Shown here: piece after piece, positions 13,394-24,500 of the stretch
Layout: each line of letters begins with the position of its first letter
Numbering within the stretch: position 1 is the first letter of the stretch
NCBI GenBank assembly: GCA_030248135.1
Contig: JASANC010000043.1
Span: forward strand, 1-64,000
Length of the DNA: 64,000 nucleotides
DNA from: Theristus sp. LFF4_11
Lineage: Eukaryota > Nematoda > Chromadorea > Monhysterida > Xyalidae
Reading direction: 5' to 3'
The notes under the pieces: generated by a model
The model's database searches: none
What the model saw: the letters and a program-made list of their open reading frames with translations, nothing else
What the model was told of the DNA's origin: nothing
Program-made: the position numbers and the translations under genes

Positions 13394-13589
13394 TGATGAA
13401 TGCCAATCTGAAAAAACTTTGATCTGAAACACAGCTCACAGGGCTTACCGTTACCTGAATGTAGTGGTGTGGTGTTGGTCTGATGCCAGCGTGGTTCTTA
13501 GCAGTTAAGTTCAGAATCAGATCAGAATTTTTCATTGCACCAACCAATTGCGGTTGCGTCGGCTGATCTTCAGTGATTAACGTTTGAAT

Positions 13590-13720
13590 TTTCAACGATT
13601 GGAAAACGAGCGTCGGATTGGCAGGATCCAAAAACCATAAAGTCACTGCTCAATCCGACGCTCATATTCAAATCATATTTAGTCAATTGAATGCTGATGC
13701 AGCTCGCTCATCTCTTATAG
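13590..13720. repeat. Palindromic dispersed repeat (GAGCGTCGGATTG), copy 1
   Basis: Contains GAGCGTCGGATTGGCAGGAT followed about 45 bases later by the reverse complement CAATCCGACGCTC, giving a hairpin. The unit, including the inner CATAAAGTCACTGCTCAATC, recurs at 17640-17770. The surrounding 13.0-14.9 kb consists of further dispersed repeats: TTCGCGATCACGTTGCGGGC at 13094 matches 18960 in inverted orientation, and GCAGACAAATGCTAATCAAA recurs at 9856, 14110 (inverted) and 14420. No gene is seen. Confidence 0.5.
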
Positions 13721-14104
13721 TCGTCAAGCTCGTCGATCTCATTCATGCCATGTCAAAAAATCCAATTAGAATCAGCTGCTCTCCTTTTCTGACTGACAAA
13801 CGACAAACACATTTCACTGGTCAGTGGATAAGCAGAAAAAGTCGTCGTCTCGTCGGCGTTCCACTCCACTCACTGTTTTCAAACTGTTATATTCAATTTT
13901 TAAACTGCATTCATTTTTGATCAAACAAGAAGAACCAATCAAAAAGACAAAAACTCAAAAATCTGACAGCGAGTGAATGTGTGGTCGTCGTTTCTTTTCA
14001 TTCACGGTTTTTAGATTGATTCCATACTCAAATTCTACTGTTGAACCACGAAACTGAACGAAGAGCTCAAAACAAAACAAACTCCCTTCTGTAATCCCTT
14101 TTCT

Positions 14105-14200
14105 TTCTTTTTGATTAGCATTTGTCTGCTTCCTACGAAAAAATGTTACCCGACATTCTCCCACATTTGAAGGTTGTAGGGCAACCAAAAAGACAGAAAA
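14105..14200 (-). repeat. Dispersed repeat shared with 9787-9890
   Basis: The reverse complement of this stretch matches 9787-9890 (blocks GGTTGCCCTACAACCTTCAA and GCAGACAAATGCTAATCAAA). A shorter piece recurs at 14415-14460. It lies between EDRF1 and SGSM3 in a repeat-rich spacer. Confidence 0.45.
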
Positions 14201-15016
14201 AAGAATGAAAGGACGTTTTGTTTTGAACTTTTGGTTTAGTTTCTCAGTTTGAAAGTTAAATTTGAACCTCGATTCGAAAACTAAACTATGAATGGAACGA
14301 AATGACGACGACAGACTCACGCACAGTCAGATTTTTGAGCGATGATTGATAATACGGTTTGAAAAGGTTGGTATTCATGTTGCAAAACAAAATGTCTGCC
14401 AACGGTAAATTATCACTGAGGAAGCAGACAAATGCTAATCAAAATGAAAAAGAAAGAAAGAAAAAGAAAAGACCAAAAGACGACGTTTTGAGCTTTTTTT
14501 GGTTTCGTTTTTTTAGTTTCACAAGCAAATTTGAATTTCGGTTGGTTCGAAATCTGGAAGGGAGTGAAACGAAACGACGACGACAGGATTACTTGTGTTC
14601 CAATGGTGATTTTAAATTTTAAAATTGTGAATGTGTGTTAGGGAAATGCTAATCCAAATGAAAACGAAATGAAGAAGGAGAAAACGACGTTTGTTTTGAA
14701 CTTTTAGTTTCGTTTTTTGGTTTGAGAGTTAAAAAATTTAAATTTCGTTCAAAATTCAAAACTAAACAGTAAGCGAGCGGAACGAACCGACGACGACAGG
14801 CTCACGCTCTCTCACATTCAGATTTTTGAGTTTTTTGTTTGGTTTACTTTCTTATAATTAAGAATGGTTTGGTTGAAGAATTCAATAAACGTAAAACGGT
14901 TCGAAAACATAGTGAGTAGATAGTGGGCCCATGCGAACTAACAACTCAACGCCAATTTGGTGAAAATGTTTTGATGCCGTCCTGTGCGTCGATTCGTCGT
15001 CGTCATTGGCATTTGC

Positions 15017-15514
15017 ATGGACTCAAGCGACGTTGACCGAGCGCGAGCTGTATTTACAAAACAACTGATTGAATTGAATTTCTAATGCAATTGCAATATG
15101 ATTTGAATAATGAGTGTTGAATTGCGCAGTGACATTGGACTTCTGGATCCTGCCAATTTGACACTTGTTTTTTCAATCAAAAAATTGAAAGCCAGCTGAC
15201 TGAATCCACCAAAATTGAATTGATCCAATACAATGAATCAATAACTGTGGAACGATTACTAATGAAGTCCTCGAATCGACATTCATTGTAAGTGGTTGAC
15301 TTCAAAGGCTTTGTCTTCACTTTAAAAGTTGAAGTTGAAAGTTATTATTTTTATGTTAAGTTCGTTTCATTATTCAGCGTTTTTGTGTGTGTGCTTGTCC
15401 CGGAATTGCTTCCTGTCATACAAGACAAACAAAAACCGATGCTGACTTGTCAGCAGACGGCGGCTCAGCTGCTCCGGGCAGCTGCACGCCGTGCTGGTCT
15501 GCTGTTCGTCGGAG
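15017..15514 (+). CDS. SGSM3: Predicted first two coding exons of the SGSM3-like gene
   Basis: An ATG at 15017 opens [11 protein letters not shown] with a GTATTT donor. A 61-base exon at 15454-15514, after acceptor ACTTGTCAG, encodes [20 protein letters not shown] and ends in phase 1. That is the phase required by the exon at 19954, which begins the acidic stretch [10 protein letters not shown]. Both pieces are GC-rich islands in AT-rich DNA. The human protein has no clear counterpart, so support is compositional and phase-based. The intron to 19954 would be 4.4 kb and contains a hAT-like element. Confidence 0.45.
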
Positions 15515-18500
15515 GTTCGCGAGCTTTTGAAAATCTTTTTTTTTGCTTTTGATTGACAATGGAAAGTTCGAAGCGATGACGGACAATAAAAACACACAAT
15601 TGAGCAAGAAAAGCTGAATAAAACTTGTTCTTGTCGGTTTTGTTAACAAAAGCGTTGCATTTCCCGCATAATTGAGTAGTGGATTCGACGACTAAAAATT
15701 TGGATTTGTTCGACGACTGAAAATTCAAATTTTCTATTAGTAAAAAACCGGTTTTTTATTGTTCTCGCAAAAAACGGTTCAAAACCAGTTTGTTAAAAAA
15801 TCGGTTTTTTTCGTGCTATCTTTACAACGAGCTTCTTCGTACTCTATTATCTGTTGGTCACACGCAACATTTGTGACATCTCCTGTCTCATGTTCGCAAT
15901 CAGCACGTCGAATAACCTCAGAGTACTGGTTTTCAGTTTGTTCCTGCGAGTTTCAAGTCCGGACTCCGTGCGGAAATCGTGGTACCCGTTACGGGTCCGC
16001 CCGCACAATATAAAGACGGGAACTGCAGTTCAGCTGCAGCAGTTTGATAATCATCATAGTTTGAGGCAATCACAGACCTAACAAAACAGCAGAGTCACAT
16101 TTTTAATCATTTCGGCGATTTTTCAGAAAGCCGAAATCAAAAATCGTCGGCGACCATGATTGTTATGACGAGTGCTATCCTAGGTTGGTTTGGTTGGATA
16201 TACAATCGTTGGATGCTGCTATCTTGTAATGTTTGTAAGTTTGTTACAGTTAATCTGAAAAATTGTCTGTTCTTTCATTGGTGTTCCGGATTTCGATACT
16301 CAGTCAGAATTCTCTTCATGAGTTTTGTTTGTGCCAAAAAGGGTTCTGTTCGACGGTACGACTTTGAAGACGAAGAGCAATATGAAACGGTCATGAGCAA
16401 ACGGGAAGCGTTGCCAAAAAGTTGATGCTTTGTTTTATTTGCCCCTGAGCGTCAGGCAAATGCACAATGAAACAGGTTCCGAACCAGCAAGCTCGGCACA
16501 CAGCCAGCAATAGTGTCTAATTTGTTTTCAAATCACTTCCCGTATTCTAGAGCTACCTTTCAATCAGGGGTCGAGATGGGGGGGGGGTACCCCCCAACCA
16601 AGTCGACACCCCCCACCCGGGCAAACCCCCTCCCCCCAAATTTTGGTCAAAATACTCCCCCCCCTCTCGAATTTGGGGGGGCCAGACCCCCCTCCCAGAT
16701 TTCGACCTTCCAACCCCCCCCCCCACCAAATCCTGACCGTCTGACCCTTTGATTTTGACTTTCGATGGAGACATTTTCTCTTGTATATCTCTATACTTCT
16801 CTCATCTGTAGGTATCTATATTATCTGCATGTTTGTATCTCAATATATATTGTATGTTTTTTTGTATATGTACCACTTTGTTATACATTTACCACTTTGT
16901 ACGTCAATGTTTTCAATACTGTACTTCAATATCAAGTCTCACCCGTGCAGCGTGTCTCGTTCGTTTAGCTTTCAGATGTCCCGACCCGAACGAAAATCAA
17001 AGCAAAATGTATGACTAGAGAGAGGCCTTGACTGGATGCTGTGGTTTCTAGCACTTTTATTCAACAACTTTTGGTCCGACCCCCCCCCCTAGAATTTTCG
17101 GTCTCGCTCGGGACCCCCCCCAACCAAATCGACCTCTACTAGCCATTTTTTGCCCAGACAATGTCATCGTCAAGAAAAAATTTTGGTCCGACCCCCCCCC
17201 CTAGAATTTTCGGTCTCGCTCGGACCCCCCCCCCTAGAATTTTCGGTCTCGCTCGGGAGCCCCCCCCCCAACCAAGTCGACCCCCCCCAAATTTGGGCGG
17301 ACCCCCCCTCGGATTCGCCAAAAATCGGGCTCGACCCCTGCTTTCAATGCGGCGTCAAAATAAACGATTGTGACCCCCCCCTCCCGCCCGCCCCAACCCC
17401 CTTGAAACAACTATGCCCCGCTCCGAACTGAAACGCAGCTTACCTGCGCTGGCGCTGCCATGGAGCACAAAGCACACTGTTGAGTGTTGATCCGAGCGCG
17501 GTGAGGTTCTCAGCAGTTGAGTTGAGTTAGTACAATTCAGACAGAATCAGACAGAGCACAGAGTTATTGACTGCGTGAATCGCGGAGTGTATTACCAATT
17601 TGCGTAAATTTCCAGCAATTTTTTTCTATGATTGAAACAACGAGCGTCGAATTGGCAGGATCCAAAATCATAAAGTCACTGCTCAATCCAACGCTCGTTA
17701 TTCAGATCATATTTAATCCGCTGACGCTGAATGCTAATGCAGCTTCTTCAGCTCAGCTCGTCGCTTTGAAACTAACGTTCAAATAATGCCAAAGAATCAA
17801 TCGCCAAAGACTCCAACCAACTGCTACGTGAATAATTTTTGATCCACCATGTGGATGCAGTCGTCGTCGTTCCATGATGGCACTGTTTTCGCAAACCGTT
17901 CTGTTCGAATTTGTTCTTGAAATTGAAATCCTTTATGTGAATCTGTCGTCGTCGTTTCATGTTCATACTGTTCTTTTCCTTCTGATTTCGAACCGTTGTT
18001 ATTCAACTTTCGATTTAAAAAAAATAAAAAACCAAATCAACCGCTCAAAACAAAAGGTTTTCATTCTTTATTGCTTATTTTCAAAGCATTATCGATCGCA
18101 ATCTTGAAGAAAGCCAACTTCTCGGAAGAAAGAAAAAAGTCCTTGTCTTAAAACATTTTGCCTGTATTATCAAGACGTGTTCAGTACGCTCCGCTCAATT
18201 TGCAACATGAGTAGTCACGAGTCACGACCGCAATCCGCAAAGGCTTATTTTTATTTTTTAATTTCCCCTTTTTTCGCCCCCCCCCCGCTGTTCCAGCAAT
18301 TTTTATATTTTTATTTTTTTATTTATTTGTTCGGTCGGTCGAATTTATTTGGGAACGAAGGATTGATTTGGCATTTTGAGAATTAAGAACTAGGGTTAGG
18401 GGCTCTTAAAAAAAAAAATTTTTTTAATTTTTTTTTTCGTTTTTTTTTTTAAAAATTTGGATTTTTTTTTTCAAACTTAAAAAAATTTGAAAAATTTTTC

Positions 18501-21500
18501 TTCTACTTTGCTCTGAAAATTCGATTTATGGCATAATTTTTTGAAAGTTCAAACCAAATTTTCTTCCCAACTTCTTTGTGTGCTTAGGTACGTACATGTC
18601 ATTATTTGGTCATTTTGACCGACGTACTCCATGTTTTTCGATTTGGATGACTTCTAGAGTCAATTTTTAGCGTTGAAATGACTTAACTGAATTGAAATAT
18701 CGTTTCAGAAATCGTTTTCTTGCAACTTAGAACATGTTTTTTCAGTCGGTGGTAGGCCATGAGATGAACATGATATTTTGTTGATTGGCGTATGTTATAG
18801 GTCTACAATGGAGTTGTGCGATATATTGTTAAACAATTGGAGCGGAGATGTTGGTTAATACCACATCACACGACCGTTTTTCAGATACCCGATAACATGG
18901 CCACATGTTAAAACTTGCGTGCTGAGCTAAACTAACGTGTTAAACTTGCGTCTGTCAGTTGCCCGCAACGTGATCGCGAAATCATGGTACGTGTTTTCGA
19001 TACGATGATTTGAAGAGTGGGCTCTCGCCATGTGGCAGATAGCATAGCTGGTTGAACCTGAAAGTAAGTGTCTTGGGGGGGGGGGCGACCGGGTCGACAG
19101 GGGTTGCCGACTTAGCTACAGCAAACAGGAATTTTTGAACACAGTCAAATTTTGGTAATTTTCTAAAGAGGAACAACTAAGAACGGTTCAATATTCAAGT
19201 ACACGTCGAAAATTGTCCTGTTTTACTGTTGAAAATGCAACTTTCCCTCTATGAAATGGACATAATTTCAATAAAACACGATTTTCGCTCTTATAGTTTT
19301 CCGGATCGTTCTGAAAATAGTCTAGATGAACTCAGCTCGACGAGACGCTTCGAACAAACCTAACTTGTAAAAAAAAATTTTTTTTTTAAATTTTTTTTAA
19401 TTAAAAAAAAATCCGGATTTTTTTTCCCTAACCCTATTAAGAACAGTGAAAGTGAAGTCAATTTCAACTTTCAAGTGAAGACACCAAATAAAGATATTGA
19501 CAGTCTCAGAGAAAAGGGACGAACAAGAAAAGTGAAAGCGACATTCTCGGTTCGGAAAATTTTTTTTTTTATTTTATTGCTCGCGCACCGCTTCGCTTTC
19601 GGGAACCTAAGATTAAGAAGAAATTCATGACAAAAGATGGCCAAATATCGAACAGGTACTTTGACAAATCAATCAAATAAAGTTTTTTGTTTTTTTGTTT
19701 TGATTTATGTTTGTTGAACTGATTTATCTGAGTCATCGAATTCAGCCTTTCGCATGCGTTTCGTTCGTTTCGTTTCAATTTCGCTTTCGCACTGCTCGTT
19801 GAGTGTACTTGACGAAAGTGTTGGGGTGGGATTTCAAACCATGTCAAAGAAGATTGCTTTTATGCTGATTCGGGCAAAAAATCGGCAGCAGAGAAAAGCG
19901 AGGCGCGAAAAGAAAGACTAATAAAACAGATTTAGTTTGATTGCGTGTTTCAGGCAGTTCCGGGAAGTTCGCGTCGACCGTCGGTGTCGAGGACGACGAG
20001 GACGAGGAGGATGAGGAGCTGGACGACACGGGCAAGGTGATCGAGGAAGGTCTGTCGCTGTCGGCCGCTGCGAACGCCGCGAGCGGAGTGAGAGCGACGG
20101 CGGCGCGGCCACGAGCGTCGCGTCTGCCCGCTGGTCGGCTCCGTGTTTTGGGCTTGCTGCTTGTTGTTTGTAATGTGAAGTTTCGTTTGCTTTGTCGATT
20201 TGTGACGTGACATTTCCATGCGCACATCCGAAACTCGACAGCTACACGTGGAAAACTGTACAGAACACAGTCACCACTGCTTTTTTGCTGCGTTCTTGAG
20301 TTTGGAAAGAATCAATCATTCTGCCTTCAGTGATTCCAAATCCAAATGAAACGTCCACATTTTTCAGGTGGTCCATTTTCGGCACTGAATCTGACGATTT
20401 GCCCGGAGAACGTGGTGGAACTGGCACGTGAGGACACGGCCGACTATCGGTGTGGGCTTGAAATGAACTTTATTCTCGTGTGCCTCTCTGTGTTGTGCTT
20501 TTTGGTTTTGCCAATCTGAAAACAGGTTACTCAATTCCAAGTGTCAAACATGCCAAATCGAGAATTTTTATTTTGACCCGAATGCCACTTGCTTGCGTGA
20601 TCCGGTTGGTTTCCGCCTTGGGAAGAAACGATTAGGTTTTTTGTGTGGCTAAACAGAGCAAAATGGTTTGCTTTGGTCAAAAAGCACCTGTTTGCCAAAA
20701 AAATTCGGCTAGAGCCTAGAGCCGAACCGATTTTTCAGGTGGGACGAATTTGGCTTCAAAGTTGAGATTGAGGACGGGCCAGAGCAGACGTCGAGCAAGA
20801 TTCTGTCGACGCCATTCATCGAAGACCCACAACATCGATTGAAATGGATCGCTCATCTCGAATTCACGCACAATCAAGTCGTCGATGACTTGACTTGGGA
20901 CAAAGTGGACGTGCTGCTGCCGAAGTGTGTCCTTCTTCCTCTAAGAGGCGTTTCTGCTACACTGAAGCTGAATAAACCGGTCACTTTGTCGCAGGGTGGA
21001 GCGCGCGAGAAAACTTTTATGGAACGAGAGTGGGACGAGAAGGAATTTTTATGAAGAGAGTCCAAGGATCGAGAAACCAAAACCAAAAATTTGTCTTTTG
21101 CCTGTCTGACGATTTCGTTCTGTTGACATTGACGTTCTGTGTACAGTACGCCCTGTGAAAAGGAGTTTGAGACAAGCAACGTTTTCATAGTTGGTTCATT
21201 GGGATCATCCTGTTACTGACGTGTCAGATTCAGATTTCAATAAAGATCCTGCATTTCCATTCCAGGTCAGACAAACTACGTACGATGCTACTGAGTGGTG
21301 TACCGCATTCGTTGCGACCGCAAATTTGGCCGCGACTTTGCGGGGCGCTCTGTAAACGGCAACAATCCCCGTACACGTACGCGCAACTGTTAGATAAGGT
21401 GGTTTTGGCGATTTGAAGTTTTTCTTTGGTATTGTTTTTGTTGCTGAACTAGGTTTCAAACATAGTGAACGAGTTATTGAAGGATATGCCGAACGGGCGG

Positions 21501-24500
21501 AACTGAACCAAACCGTTTGCGGAGATAGGGTCAATTGTTTGGCTTGGCTGGTAATGTATTGACTTGAACCCGCAATCAATGCACATAACTAAGAAAGGGT
21601 TTTTACGTGGTTAAGTTTACGTTGTTTTCTTGGGTTTGCTGATTAGGACAGGTTGTTTGTTTGGGTTCGCTGATTAGAACGACCGGCAACAACAATAAGA
21701 ACCGACTGACCACTGATAACAGATGATCACAGCTCAAAGGTTATATAGCCAATGTAAGCACGTGTAATTACACAATTATACGTTGTTCCCAACTATAAGA
21801 AGCATGTGAACGTGCCCGAAGTTCCGCAGCGCAGAGATGCCGCCAGTCAGCGAATTGCGCAACGATGCAAATCGATCAAACATCTCGAAACTCAACAAAA
21901 AAATTGAAAATCTCGAGAAAAGAATGTTGCCCCCGGAACAGTGCGTAACTTTACTCCACTCCATGAACAAGCCCAAAAGAACGTACCAACAATGCAGTAC
22001 CAATAGATACGTGTAAGTAGCACACTAACAACAAACGTGCTCACAGTCAACTGCAGTTTGCGATTTCGCAGAGCGCCAAGCACAAGCAGAAGCCGGCGAC
22101 ACTGCGCCAGATCGAGAAGGACCTGCTGCGCACGATGCCGAGCAACGTTTGCTTCATGACGACGAAATCGACGGGCATCGCAAAACTGCGACGCATCTTG
22201 CGCGCCATTGCGTATCTGTATCCCGATATTGGTACAGTTGAATGTTTTTGGGCCAACTGTCCAATCTGCTGATGGGTCGTCTTTTTTTCTTCAGTCGCTG
22301 TCCGGCTGGCGAACTTATTTCGATTTTGGTGTTTTTTTATTCATCGTCTTTCTTGCTCGGTAAAATGGTTTTCACACGGTTCGTTAGACAGTCGCGCGGG
22401 TACAGTTTGCCACTAATACATGTTTCTTGTTGAAACGGGTAACCAGTGTTTCCTCTAGTGCCATTTCATACAATCAGGCTGATTGCACGGAAAACTTTTC
22501 AATGTGAAATAACAAGAAATGAAGTTTAGAAACGGTAAACGCGAAAAGAAACAAGGTCCCACCCTGTTCTCCTCTCACAATTTCTTACAGCCAGTGTGTT
22601 CTCCTTTTCTGTTAGCATGCACGTTGCAGGTTATTGCCAGGGCACCGGTGTGATCGTTGCGTCGTTGCTGCTAGTCTTGGACGAGGCGGACGTGTTCTGG
22701 ATGATGTGTGCGCTGATTGAAGATCTACTGCCTGCTTCGTACTACTCGGAGAACTTGCTCGGCTTACAGGTGGGTGTTTCAATTGAGTTGCGTTTGCTGT
22801 TGCTGTTCAGCCCTGTCACTTTTTGCGTGCAATACAGAGCGCACGAAAGGAGGAAGAACAGAATGAGTGGCGCAAGGAAATATTTAGCCACAAACGGGTT
22901 GATTGGCTTTCAATTAAACCGAGTGCATTCGTTCTGCTTGCTGTCATTCAAAGTTTCGCATCTGTGACAACAACAAGTGAAAGTGAAAAAAATAGACAAG
23001 TTTAAACCAAAATACTTTGAGGAGCATTCATGAAACACCTTAATATCCGCGTGGCTATGTTCTAACACAGTCGCGCGTCAGCAAATGCTGCTTCATGAAT
23101 GCTGGTTGCAGGCCGACCAACGTGTGCTGCGTCAGCTGGTCGCGAGCTACCTGCCCGAGGTCGACCACGTGCTGCGCGACAACGACATTGAACTGTCGCT
23201 GATCAGCTTGCACTGGTTCTTGACGCTGTTCGCGTCCGTGATGCACCCGAAGGTCTACATTCGCCTCTGGGACGTGTTCTTCTACGACGGCACCTGTGCG
23301 CTGTTTCAGGTCAGCCTGGCACCGCATTAGATCTCACACGCTCGTGGCCTGCGTGGTAGCGCGTTAGGCTCGTTGTCTGTGCGTTCGCGGCATCGAGCCC
23401 CGCCGAGGGGTAGGCACTTAATGACAAAGAACACTCGATGGGCACCCTACACGACGGCGTTTTGTACGCTTCTGGGTTAGCAGCCCTGTCTAAAAACATC
23501 ACCTAAAACTCACCGTTCGTTCGTTCATTTGTTCGATTGGATTTGGTGGTTGGGTTTATTGGAACATTGATTGATTCAGATAGTCGCGTGCTGCACGTTG
23601 ACTTGCAGCGCGCTGTGTTCGTGTCAAACGACAACACTTCTCATTTCCAAGTAATAAAATCGGCGCGGGCGCTTTTGTCGCAAGCCAAACGTGTCTCGCA
23701 GGCGACCCTGGCGATGCTGAAGCTCCGCGAAGGCGAGCTCCGAGCGCTCTCCGCGAATGGGCCGAACTGCTCGGCCGACATTTTCAACGTGCTCGGCCGT
23801 CTGCCCGGCTCGATCGAGGAGGCGGACGTGTTGTTCGAGGCTGCCAGGAGGGTCGCCGCGTCCGTCGGGGAGCCGCTGATTCAGACGCTACGGTGAGCGC
23901 TGAGGGGCGCTGTTTAGGGGGAAAGTTTGGATTTTTCTGGGAAAAAATCACTTTTGCGCCACGGGTGGGCGCTGACTGGCGGTGAGCAGTGCTTGGGTTT
24001 TTTTTTTGCTGTTTCTTGCGGTTTTTTTTGAGAACATCACTTTTTTATATTTGCCTCTTCTGTTGCTACTCTTACCAAACACACATCTCAAACGGCATTT
24101 CGCGCCTACGTTCAGCGCTAAACCAGAGCGCACAGTACAACTCCGCGACTTTGTAATCCACGGTCCAGTTTTGCCTGATCGGCAGTCGGACACGCAGTTT
24201 ATTCGCCTCTGTTGATTGGAGATGCTTGATTCTGAGATTGGAGAAGCCTGCGCACCAGGTACCTTCATGATTAATCCTGAACCTGCGCGTTACAACGCGA
24301 ATTTTTCGTGTGTGTCGAAAACTTTTACAAAAACGACAGCAAAAAGCAACTGGCGATACTGATGGCCGATCAGGGGCTGCTGATCAGCGCTGACGTAGCG
24401 GATGACGTGAACCTGCCACGGCAGCACGTGCACAAGCGTCGATTGCAACGGTCGAAATCACTCGTACAGCAGATATTTAGTGCTGCACATGGTTCGCTGC

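Noticed and set aside
18391..19436. Interstitial telomere sequence
   Set aside because: Only two TTAGGG-like units at each end, arranged as inverted ends with an 8-base target duplication; better explained as transposon termini.
19844..20227. Minus-strand frame with a poly-Ser stretch
   Set aside because: It is the antisense of the acidic SGSM3 exon at 19954-20049; the plus strand has matching splice phases and homologous neighbours.
21800..21940. Extra SGSM3 exon in the 21399-22071 intron
   Set aside because: An open stretch with an AG acceptor exists, but the flanking exons join in phase and align directly with the vertebrate protein without it.
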